Made by a program: the position numbers and the translations under genes. Below, piece after piece: positions 6,320-12,073 of a stretch of 21,614 bases of DNA. This DNA comes from a virus: the IMG/VR virus record IMGVR_UViG_3300043548_000130, positions 1-21,614 of that record; one strand, 5' to 3'. Every line of letters begins with the position of its first letter. The stretch's first letter is position 1. A model generated the notes under the pieces. That model worked only from the letters and a program-made list of their open reading frames with translations. It did not search any database and was not told the origin of the DNA.

Positions 6320-6517
6320 TTACTCACCACTTTTGAACAATTCGACTATTGTCATTGCAAGGACTACTGGCCAACAAATAGCAGTAAAGATTACTCCCAA
6401 AATGTTTTCACGAGTAAAAGGTAGGGAGTGGTATCGGATTATTACCAGCATCAAGCCAGTAAGTAATAAGGCGATCAGTGAATGCCACATAAAAAAAGAA
6501 GCTACAAGGTTGCTCAT
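6320..6517 (-). CDS. Small two-helix membrane protein, 65 aa
   Basis: A 65-residue protein starting MSNLVASFFMWHS. Two hydrophobic segments, about residues 3-26 (SLIALLLTGLMLVIIRY) and 38-60 (LGVIFTAICWPVVLAMTIV), flank a short polar loop RYHSLPFTREN, so it should span the inner membrane twice. A GTG at 6520 lies just before, but the ATG at 6517, two bases after the upstream TAG, is preferred. It is the last gene before the leftward terminator. Its small size and topology would allow a holin- or antiholin-like or superinfection role, but the likely holin is elsewhere (16252-16659) and no family is recognised. Confidence 0.6.
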   Translation of the reverse strand: MSNLVASFFMWHSLIALLLTGLMLVIIRYHSLPFTRENILGVIFTAICWPVVLAMTIVELFKSGE

Positions 6518-6519
6518 CA

Positions 6520-7008
6520 CTATTGAGATTTAGATTTTCTTCCACGTTTTTTCTTTTTGGGTTGCTCCTCCTCCATAAGTAGCACCTCCTCGCTTTTGAG
6601 TTGGTTGTGAAGGTCATCCACCATCTTTTTTACACAAGGAATACAACTGCTCACCTTGCCTTTGCTACCCTTCATCATCTCGTCGAATTCTGCAAGAAGT
6701 CTGCGCTGTGGATCAGTTAGCACATTGGTTGCCTTAACTGATTCAACTAACTCCTTTGCTTGTGCTTTCTTTTCAGCATCCACCACAATGGGCCATTTAC
6801 CCGCAGGGCAATCTTGGAAGGTCATCTTTGTTTTCAAATCCAAGAAACAACCGCAGGGCTTAAAGGTCACTCCATCAAGTGTAACTGGTTGCGCAAATGG
6901 ATTAAGTTTGTTTAGTGGAGTGCCACACGTTCGGGTTGTCGAATTGTAAACTGGACACTCGCGACAAATAGCCATTCGCATATTGGCCATTTCGATTATC
7001 TTATTCAT
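6520..7008 (-). CDS. Cys-rich, probably zinc-binding phage protein
   Basis: A 162-residue protein with an N-terminal cysteine cluster: C15-x2-C18, C28, C52-G-C54 and C67, in the pattern of a zinc-binding module (…MAICRECPVYN…, PCGCFLD, DCPAGKW). A second CxxC pair (C122, C125) lies in a predicted helix-rich C-terminal half. The very end is strongly basic (KKKKRGRKSKSQ), suggesting nucleic acid binding. Proteins with 'C..C…C…CGC…CP.GKW' are familiar in Bacteroidota phages without a known function. The stop lies two bases before the membrane protein start. The start at 7008 overlaps the sigma-like gene stop by four bases. Confidence 0.65.
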   Translation of the reverse strand: MNKIIEMANMRMAICRECPVYNSTTRTCGTPLNKLNPFAQPVTLDGVTFKPCGCFLDLKTKMTFQDCPAGKWPIVVDAEKKAQAKELVESVKATNVLTDPQRRLLAEFDEMMKGSKGKVSSCIPCVKKMVDDLHNQLKSEEVLLMEEEQPKKKKRGRKSKSQ

Positions 7009-7487
7009 ATGACTATTGCTTTTTTAATTTCGTTTTTAGCGTATTTAACCGCGTTGTAAAGGACTTTCTTTGGTATACCTGTATCAATGCTAAGGTCATT
7101 GTAAGAAAAGTCATTTAAGGCATATAAATAAAAGACCTCACGTTCAAAGAATGGAAGGCGAGAAATCAATATATCAAGCTGCTCATTGGTTATCCTATCC
7201 CCAAGCCATACCGTTACCGATTCATAATCTCGCAATTGTGATTCGGTAGGCTCATCACTCATCTGGTTGAATTTCCTGATTGTGTTATGGTAGTGACTGC
7301 GATTAGACCAGTGCGCAATCTTTAATGCGTGGTTGATGTAATGCTCACTATTACGTATCTCATTTCCATTTTCAAAGATGCAAAGTAATGTATCGTGCAG
7401 CAAATCATCTGCCTCATAGACATTGCCACTGCACAAGTTAATGGCTAACCTGCGGTGTTGGTCATATTGTACCTTTGAAATATGCAT
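7005..7487 (-). CDS. Sigma-70 family-like RNA polymerase factor
   Basis: A 160-residue protein with the two-domain layout of ECF-type sigma factors. An N-terminal helix contains YEADDLLHDTLLCIFEN (about residues 25-42), which matches the region 2 'A.DL.qdtfl' core. The C-terminal LPFFEREVFYLYALNDFSYN followed by LSIDTGIPKKVLYNAVKYAK matches a region 4 helix-turn-helix that would read a -33/-35 promoter element. The ATG at 7487 is used; a TTG just before is less likely. It overlaps the nuclease gene by 26 bases. It could redirect host RNA polymerase to phage promoters, perhaps the late ones. Conservation is weak enough that a sigma-like regulator without promoter-opening activity is possible. 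Confidence 0.65.
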   Translation of the reverse strand: MHISKVQYDQHRRLAINLCSGNVYEADDLLHDTLLCIFENGNEIRNSEHYINHALKIAHWSNRSHYHNTIRKFNQMSDEPTESQLRDYESVTVWLGDRITNEQLDILISRLPFFEREVFYLYALNDFSYNDLSIDTGIPKKVLYNAVKYAKNEIKKAIVI

Positions 7488-7857
7488 CAATTACTTTTAT
7501 TGCCTCTTCGGATCCTTTTACATAAGTAGCATAATAGCCACGTTTGTTCAGTTGTTTAATCCATTCCTTCTGTTCCTTGCTCACAACTCCTTTCTCAGTC
7601 TTGACCTCAATGAATAACCCGTGATATTTATCATTGGGTTCGCATATTTGGAGATCAGGAAATCCCTTCACGTATCCAGTCATTTTCATTTTGATTGCCT
7701 GTTTCATTGACGTGAACATTCCCCCTGCTGAGGCGCAATACAACGCATTTGGATACATCACTTTGATATATTGAACGATTGCAAACTGCACTCCTGCCTC
7801 TCCTGCCAATGGTTTTTTGGCTCTTGGCTTCAAACTATGTAGGATTTTCCCTTTCAT
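7462..7857 (-). CDS. VRR-NUC domain nuclease
   Basis: A 131-residue single-domain nuclease of the VRR-NUC type in the PD-(D/E)xK superfamily. The active-site pattern is clear: GFPDLQI with D68, then GLFIEVKTEKGVVSKEQKEW with E84 and K86. A preceding ASAGGMFTSMKQAIKMK (about residues 42-58) is typical of phage members. Such stand-alone enzymes cleave branched or structured DNA, probably during replication, recombination or packaging. It is the first gene of the leftward early-side operon, diverging from the plus-strand block across 7858-8014. The start is the first ATG of the frame and fits the family length of about 100-140. Confidence 0.85.
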   Translation of the reverse strand: MKGKILHSLKPRAKKPLAGEAGVQFAIVQYIKVMYPNALYCASAGGMFTSMKQAIKMKMTGYVKGFPDLQICEPNDKYHGLFIEVKTEKGVVSKEQKEWIKQLNKRGYYATYVKGSEEAIKVIDAYFKGTI

Positions 7858-7956
7858 TGGACTAAATTAAACACAATTTTGATACCATCCACAAAAAAAA
7901 ATGCATCTTGAAACCCGCATAAACATTGAAAAACTAAAAATATTTTAATTTTTTTC

Positions 7957-7986
7957 TTGACACATTAAAATTTATTTCTATATTTG
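7957..7986 (+). promoter_or_regulatory. Bacteroidota-type promoter for the rightward early block
   Basis: TTGACA at 7957-7962 and TATATTTG at 7979-7986, separated by 16 bases, in a very AT-rich divergent intergenic region (7858-8014). TATATTTG fits the Bacteroidota -7 consensus TAnnTTTG exactly. The first gene starts 29 bases downstream at 8015 and has an A-rich leader, not a Shine-Dalgarno sequence. Apart from this, the intergenic region holds an A9 run (about 7892-7900) and no other clear element. Confidence 0.65.
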
Positions 7987-8014
7987 CCAAACAAACAACG
8001 AAACAATTAAACAA

Positions 8015-8167
8015 ATGAAAAACGAAACACAATCAAAAATTCAATTTGGAACTGGAGAAGATGCTGTAATTCACATTGTTGACACTTCTCAAGTTGATTC
8101 ATATTTAAAGCATTTAAGCATCTTAGGTTGGAATATGCATGAAATAACATCAATTTCTGTAATATAA
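8015..8167 (+). CDS. Small hypothetical protein, 50 aa, first early gene
   Basis: A 50-residue gene directly behind the promoter at 7957-7986. The protein starts MKNETQSKIQFGTGEDAVIH, continues through a hydrophobic strand and a helix (SQVDSYLKHLSILGWN) and ends EITSISVI before TAA. It is acidic-to-neutral, with no cysteines. The size and first-in-operon position are typical of phage early host-takeover proteins, which is only an analogy. The codon use resembles its neighbours. It is followed by a 55-base gap with a GTGCG/CGCAC hairpin (8179-8197). Confidence 0.6.
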   Translation: MKNETQSKIQFGTGEDAVIHIVDTSQVDSYLKHLSILGWNMHEITSISVI

Positions 8168-8222
8168 AAAAATGGGGGGTGCGCATCCACAACGCACAAA
8201 TAAACAAACAAAACAAAAAACT

Positions 8223-8423
8223 ATGTATCAAGTTCACATTTTCAAAGGCTTTCATCAACAAGCCATCAATTGCGAATCATTGGAGCAGGCGAACGCAACA
8301 GTGATTGATTACGCTCACACTCGTGGTATTAAGTATCACAAAGATGAACACGGTTACTGCCACGCTTATTCAGGCACGTATCACGTTAATGGAGTTGAAG
8401 CATTCATCTTTCAAGTTATCTAA
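8223..8423 (+). CDS. Small hypothetical protein, 66 aa
   Basis: A 66-residue protein starting MYQVHIFKGFHQQAINCESL. An upstream ATG at 8172 is in frame but would translate a G-rich hairpin leader, so the ATG at 8223, after an A/C-rich leader like that of the first gene, is chosen. Features: a strand, a helix (EQANATVIDYAH), then a His/Tyr-rich stretch (KYHKDEHGYCHAYSGTYHV) and the end FIFQVI. Several His and Cys residues could bind a metal, but no known motif is formed. The family is unknown. Confidence 0.6.
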   Translation: MYQVHIFKGFHQQAINCESLEQANATVIDYAHTRGIKYHKDEHGYCHAYSGTYHVNGVEAFIFQVI

Positions 8424-8425
8424 TT

Positions 8426-8689
8426 ATGGGTAAGTTGCAATTCAAAAAAATCGAAATCTATGGCACTGATTTGAGCCAATTCGATCGAGATAGAAACTCA
8501 TTGACATCTGGTGTATTTGTGCTGAATCATAATGAGTCACTTGCAATGAAAACATTATTGACCAATTGGATCAATGCTCGTCAAGATGACAATTACAAAT
8601 TATCTAAAATTGATTTCTGCATAAATGTAGATGAGGCAAAGCAATTAATCGAAAAACTAAAAACCATTATTAGTTATGAAAAGTGTTAA
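8426..8689 (+). CDS. Hypothetical protein, 87 aa
   Basis: An 87-residue protein starting two bases after the previous stop: MGKLQFKKIEIYGTDLSQFD, then an N-terminal beta-like part, a helix (SLAMKTLLTNWINARQDDN) and a C-terminal helix (DEAKQLIEKLKTIISYEKC). The composition is ordinary and soluble. Its end overlaps the start of the next gene by 14 bases. No family is recognised. It belongs to the string of short, tightly packed rightward genes between the early promoter and the SSB-like gene. Confidence 0.65.
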   Translation: MGKLQFKKIEIYGTDLSQFDRDRNSLTSGVFVLNHNESLAMKTLLTNWINARQDDNYKLSKIDFCINVDEAKQLIEKLKTIISYEKC

Positions 8690-8849
8690 CCTAACCTACC
8701 CACGCAAATTCATCTGCGTTCAATCATCAAGTTATCCAACTGAGCAACTTGACTTTAACGCAATCGCTCAGCACATAGCGGACAGTTCACCACGCAAACC
8801 ATTTGAAAGGATGGAGGCATTGTTAACCGAAAAAACCTACAAACGATGA
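8676..8849 (+). CDS. Small hypothetical protein, 57 aa
   Basis: A 57-residue gene whose ATG lies 14 bases inside the previous gene and whose TGA overlaps the next ATG (ATGA). The protein starts MKSVNLTYPRKFICVQSSSY, has a helix with QLDFNAIAQHIADSS, and ends in a basic segment (KPFERMEALLTEKTYKR). The coupling on both sides is the main evidence that it is translated. No known motif. Confidence 0.6.
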   Translation: MKSVNLTYPRKFICVQSSSYPTEQLDFNAIAQHIADSSPRKPFERMEALLTEKTYKR

Positions 8850-9184
8850 GAGATTGGAAAGAAATGGATGAGCAGGACTGCATTCAAAGGATGGATGCGC
8901 TCAATGTCAAAGGCAGTTATGGAGGTGCAACGTACATAGTTAATTCCATCAATGGTGAATTTTGGGAATGGGTTATGCCAATTGCACAGGTACACGGCCA
9001 CAAATTAGATAACAAGTTTGTTGTGTGGTACGATTGCCAAGACAAATTTATGCGATTGAGAGGGATCAATAAGGACAAAACCGCATCCTCATCAATGAAA
9101 ATTTGGGAAGGTATTATGCCGCCGCAGTTGTTATCAGTTTACAACGAATTAAAACAAGTAAAAATCAAAACCATAGAAATATGA
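8846..9184 (+). CDS. Hypothetical phage protein, 112 aa
   Basis: A 112-residue protein starting MRDWKEMDEQDCIQRMDAL. It is rich in Trp and acidic residues, with a strand-rich middle (GGATYIVNSINGEFWEWVMP, KFVVWYDCQDKFMRLRG) and a C-terminal helix (PPQLLSVYNELKQVKIK). It starts and ends in ATGA overlaps, the last with the SSB-like gene, so the two are translationally coupled and may work together at the replication fork. That is inference from position only. No family is recognised. Confidence 0.6.
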   Translation: MRDWKEMDEQDCIQRMDALNVKGSYGGATYIVNSINGEFWEWVMPIAQVHGHKLDNKFVVWYDCQDKFMRLRGINKDKTASSSMKIWEGIMPPQLLSVYNELKQVKIKTIEI

Positions 9185-9633
9185 AAACAAGTAAAATCAA
9201 GTCCATTCAAAACAATGGCACCTGGAAAGACCTCTTTAAGTTCGAGGTCGAAATGGAAAACGGAGATGTCGGCGGTTGCTTCGCTGCATCACAAGAACCT
9301 CCCTTCAAAGTTGGAGATGAAAAACAGTATGACTATACTCAAAATGGTAGGTACTGGAATATTAAATTTGCGAAGGAGCAGAAACCAGCGTGGAATGGTG
9401 GTGGTGGAAAGTCCTTTGTCAAAGAAGATAAGTCAGCAGACATCGCTCGTGCTGTTGCGTTGAAGGCAGCAGTTGACCTCCATAAAGGAGAAGGCGAACC
9501 CATCAACCAACAGATTGGGATGATATGCGCCACTGCTCAGGCTTTTGAAATCTATTTAACATCAGGCGAAAATCCGTACAAAGATGCGATCGCTGATGGC
9601 AAATCTAACAACGCTGATGACCTCCCTTTTTAA
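9181..9633 (+). CDS. Putative single-stranded DNA-binding (OB-fold-like) protein
   Basis: A 150-residue protein starting MKTSKIKSIQNNGTWKDLFK. The N-terminal half (residues 1-65) is a run of strands with GDVGGCFAASQEPPFKVGDE, consistent with an OB fold. A Gly-rich linker (WNGGGGKSF, about 78-86) precedes a helical segment. The last residues (NNADDLPF) end in an acidic tail with a terminal Phe, like the DDIPF tail by which bacterial SSB recruits replication partners. A longer frame begins at 9103 but lies within the previous gene; the ATG at 9181 overlaps the preceding stop (ATGA). The SSB function is inferred from the tail and context, not from a clear sequence match to SSB. Confidence 0.5.
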   Translation: MKTSKIKSIQNNGTWKDLFKFEVEMENGDVGGCFAASQEPPFKVGDEKQYDYTQNGRYWNIKFAKEQKPAWNGGGGKSFVKEDKSADIARAVALKAAVDLHKGEGEPINQQIGMICATAQAFEIYLTSGENPYKDAIADGKSNNADDLPF

Positions 9634-9691
9634 GGGGGGTTATCAATTTTGATAGCCCGAAAGATTTAATTGATTACTTAAAAAAGTTAAA

Positions 9692-9919
9692 ATGAAATTT
9701 AGAACCTTAATAAGAACGCACTACCCATCCACCTACGAATTTGCAAAGGCGATGGGAGTGACTTGGCCAACTGGTCGCAAGTATGAAACGTACCCAATCA
9801 CAATGAGTATCCATCACATTGATAAGTTATCCAAGTTGATTGGAGTTGACAAATGCGAATTGATCTCATTGGCGGTTGATGAAAATACAAACGAACACGA
9901 ACCTGTAAATTATTTGTAA
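9692..9919 (+). CDS. Small helix-turn-helix DNA-binding protein
   Basis: A 75-residue protein in the style of Cro/CI-like regulators. MKFRTLIRTHYPSTYEFAKA begins with a recognition-type helix pair (EFAKAMGVTWPTGRKY), with GV-turn and an arginine in the second helix. This is followed by HHIDKLSKLIGVDKCELISL, the usual third and fourth helices. It probably binds DNA as a small regulator of the early/late switch or of the replication region. It follows a 58-base gap with a stem (9638-9645/9650-9657) and no T run. No partner repressor or integrase is seen, so lysogeny cannot be inferred. Confidence 0.6.
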   Translation: MKFRTLIRTHYPSTYEFAKAMGVTWPTGRKYETYPITMSIHHIDKLSKLIGVDKCELISLAVDENTNEHEPVNYL

Positions 9920-9920
9920 G

Positions 9921-10148
9921 ATGAGTAAACAAACAGCAACGCAGTATCTTATTAAAGAGATAAAAAATGATTCATTAGTACAAGCTAAAAGTACTGAAGA
10001 ATGGAATAAGGTATTTCAAATAGCACTACAAATGGAACGTGAGCAGATTTTAAATACATTTAAAGTTGCGCAAGTCTTTGAAATTATGAAATATCCAACA
10101 ATCGCTGCTCAATACTACGAACAAACATACGGAGGTCAAGATGAATGA
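9921..10148 (+). CDS. Small conserved phage protein, 75 aa
   Basis: A 75-residue helical protein starting MSKQTATQYLIKEIKNDSLV. A helix with EEWNKVFQIALQMEREQILN is followed by EIMKYPTIAAQYYEQTYGG. The phrase 'A..ME.EQI..' followed by 'A.QYY..TYGG' is familiar from small proteins of Bacteroidota phages (also echoed at 13877-14101). The role is unknown. It starts one base after the HTH gene stop and overlaps the DnaA-like gene start by eight bases. Confidence 0.65.
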   Translation: MSKQTATQYLIKEIKNDSLVQAKSTEEWNKVFQIALQMEREQILNTFKVAQVFEIMKYPTIAAQYYEQTYGGQDE

Positions 10149-10734
10149 TATGCTATTAAAAGTGGTTGACAATATGTACGTACAATCACGTAAGCAATTC
10201 ATATTATTGCGTGAATTGTTATCAAACACCACACCTGAAATAATTGAGCAATTAGATGCGCTCATCGTGCATTTTGATTCCAAGAAAACATTAGATGAGA
10301 TTTTATTTGAATGTGCAGAAGATTATTTTGGAGTGAGCAGGGAAGAAATAATCTCACGCACACGCAAAAGAGCGATTGCCGATGCTCGTTCAATGTGCAT
10401 TTCATTTATGGCCTTTGCCGATTATAAGATAACGTGGCAGGACATTGGTCGCAAGTTCGGTATGGATCACTCCAGTGCGTTACATTCAGCAAAAAAGTTC
10501 TGCGACCTCTACAAATGTGACGATCAATGGAGGCATTCCGCTAATGATTTTTTTGCGACTCTTGAAAAATATGGCTATAATTGCGAACAAACTAAACAAA
10601 AACTACGTAATGGATGCGAATACTTTGTACTTAAAGGTTCAATTACTCGAGCAGAGGATAACCTTACTCGAAAGTCAATTGAACAACCAACAAATAAAAT
10701 CGAAAGGATGTCATTTCATTGCGCCATCTCTTGA
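10141..10734 (+). CDS. DnaA domain IV-like (Bac_DnaA_C) replication protein
   Basis: A 197-residue protein. Residues 57-125 match the C-terminal DNA-binding domain of DnaA: CAEDYFGVSREEIISRTRKR (first helix and basic loop), ITWQDIGRKFG, and the DnaA signature-like DHSSALHSAKKF at 109-120, where DH and the small residues contact the origin box. There is no AAA+ ATPase domain, so it could mark the phage origin or regulate but not melt DNA alone. The last ~40 codons (10610-10734) overlap the next gene in another frame and look less protein-like there. A T7 run lies at 10549-10555 (codons NDFF). Confidence 0.75.
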   Translation: MNDMLLKVVDNMYVQSRKQFILLRELLSNTTPEIIEQLDALIVHFDSKKTLDEILFECAEDYFGVSREEIISRTRKRAIADARSMCISFMAFADYKITWQDIGRKFGMDHSSALHSAKKFCDLYKCDDQWRHSANDFFATLEKYGYNCEQTKQKLRNGCEYFVLKGSITRAEDNLTRKSIEQPTNKIERMSFHCAIS

Positions 10735-10984
10735 AGAAGTCGCTGATTATTTCCTTGAAAGAATGCCAAATTCCAACTCCGAAGATGCTTTACACTTTGC
10801 TGATGTCTTTATCTCCCATTACATCAACACAGGATGGAAGTATGGCAAGAATAAGATGAAAGACTGGAAGGCAGCAGTAAGATCCGCTTGGGATTTAAGT
10901 AAATTTGTAACAACTAAAAACAATCACAATGACACAATTGGTCGAATTCAAAGAGACACAATACAACAGTGGGTTAACTCATAA
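10610..10984 (+). CDS. Phage replication-type protein with 'KMKDWKAAVR' motif
   Basis: A 124-residue protein starting MDANTLYLKVQLLEQRITLL. An N-terminal coiled coil is followed by FIAPSLEEVADYFLERMPN and, at about residues 84-100, YGKNKMKDWKAAVRSAWDLS. The 'P.LEEV..YF' and 'GW..GKNKMKDWKAAVR.W' segments are a well-known C-terminal module in phage replication or transcription-factor-like proteins, whose molecular role is uncertain. The start at 10610 is set by the coiled coil; ATG codons at 10445 or 10571 are possible but lie deeper inside the DnaA-like gene. It overlaps that gene by 125 bases, which is large, and the next gene by 56. Confidence 0.6.
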   Translation: MDANTLYLKVQLLEQRITLLESQLNNQQIKSKGCHFIAPSLEEVADYFLERMPNSNSEDALHFADVFISHYINTGWKYGKNKMKDWKAAVRSAWDLSKFVTTKNNHNDTIGRIQRDTIQQWVNS

Positions 10985-11696
10985 CGAAAAAGCCTACATA
11001 ACCAGTCTGGAATCCCCACGAATTAATGAGATTACGCTCTCAATTTTTAAGCAATCAATAGCGTACGGGATAGTCCTTTATGGCATCAAGAACCTTCCCT
11101 CCGATGAAGAAACTAATCTTCTTTATGTAACTATGCAGACGCACTACCCATACCTCACAACAGGAGAGATGGCATTGGCCTTCCAACTGAATGCAGTGGG
11201 TAGCGAATGGACACGAGTGGAATGTTTCGGGATGATGTCGGTAGCGTTCCTTTCCGATGTCTTGAAATCGTACAATGAGTTTAAGATGAAAACGAATTTA
11301 GCACTCGATAAAAAGAAAGCTAAAATTGAATTGCCATCCAACACAAGTGATGAGCCAGTAGATTGGACTGAGACCTTCAATGAGGACATTAGACTTTGGA
11401 GAGAAAACAAAAGAGATTTTGTCCTGATGTTAGCACCAATGAAGGTGCGGACATTCTACGATAAGAAGATTTTGAGAGATGAGATGTGGAGTGAAGATGA
11501 ATGGAAAAAGTGGCAATTTATGGCATACAAAAAGACGCTTGATGCTCAATCAATGAGTGCTTTCAAGGCCAAAAGATTGGATAAAATTACTCGGCAAAGA
11601 TTCAAAGATGATTACCAGTGTGAATTGTCTCGACTCATCTACGCTGACATTATGGACAGTCATATATTGCAACAAAAAATAAAGGATGGGTTATGA
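10929..11696 (+). CDS. Conserved phage protein, 255 aa, replication block
   Basis: A 255-residue helical protein. Residues 67-120 carry a phrase typical of a conserved family in Bacteroidota phages (YVTMQTHYPYLTTGEMALAF, VECFGMMSVAFLSDVLKSY), followed by a charged linker with WTETFNEDIRLW and a C-terminal helix-rich segment with DEMWSEDEWKKWQFMAYKKT. Its location between a DnaA-like protein and the large terminase, and a helical two-part layout, would suit a helicase loader or replisome organiser. That is inference; no ATP-binding motif is present. It starts inside the previous gene and ends with an ATGA overlap onto the next. Confidence 0.6.
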   Translation: MTQLVEFKETQYNSGLTHNEKAYITSLESPRINEITLSIFKQSIAYGIVLYGIKNLPSDEETNLLYVTMQTHYPYLTTGEMALAFQLNAVGSEWTRVECFGMMSVAFLSDVLKSYNEFKMKTNLALDKKKAKIELPSNTSDEPVDWTETFNEDIRLWRENKRDFVLMLAPMKVRTFYDKKILRDEMWSEDEWKKWQFMAYKKTLDAQSMSAFKAKRLDKITRQRFKDDYQCELSRLIYADIMDSHILQQKIKDGL

Positions 11697-12073
11697 TTGA
11701 AGAAGAAGATTTTGAAGAAGATTTGAATGTTCAAAGTGATTTTGAATGGAACGATCATGGTGTTTGCAAAAATGAAAAGTTGTGTACTTTCAAATGCATC
11801 AAAAAATTTACTGCGCAAGTTAAATGGGCTAAGAATATGAATAACCGTTGGGTGTATGGATTAACTTTTCAAGGTCTAAATCAAGGATGGAGTGAGCCAG
11901 TATTGAATCACGCTTACGGATATGATACCGAAGATGAGGCATATTTTGCAAGTGTGAATCGATTGGTTTATTTGATTGGTAACAACAATGACCACTGCAA
12001 ATATGATGGAATTTTACGGATGCTATGTGATGAATTGCCTGATGAAACAACTAACCAACTAACTCTTTTCTAA
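11693..12073 (+). CDS. Hypothetical protein, 126 aa
   Basis: A 126-residue acidic protein starting MIEEEDFEEDLNVQSDFEWN. The middle is strand-rich (KCIKKFTAQVKWAKNMNNRW, VYGLTFQGLNQGWSEPV), followed by an acidic helix (DTEDEAYFASVNRLVYLIG) and an acidic end with LPDETTNQLTLF. The acidic N- and C-termini might mimic DNA or recruit partners, but nothing specific is recognised. It overlaps the previous gene by four bases (ATGA) and its TAA abuts the ATG of the large terminase, so it may be produced with the packaging enzyme. Confidence 0.6.
   Translation: MIEEEDFEEDLNVQSDFEWNDHGVCKNEKLCTFKCIKKFTAQVKWAKNMNNRWVYGLTFQGLNQGWSEPVLNHAYGYDTEDEAYFASVNRLVYLIGNNNDHCKYDGILRMLCDELPDETTNQLTLF

Noticed and set aside
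8179-8197. GTGCG/CGCAC hairpin between the first two early genes
   Set aside because: It is only five pairs with no T run after it; it could be chance and is not called as a terminator.
9638-9657. Stem after the SSB-like gene
   Set aside because: An eight-pair stem with one G-U pair but without a T tract; too weak to call a terminator.
8676-9850. Possible DnaA boxes (TTATCCAA near 8733 and 9828)
   Set aside because: Both differ from the consensus TTATNCACA at key positions, lie inside genes and do not cluster, so no origin is called despite the DnaA-like protein.
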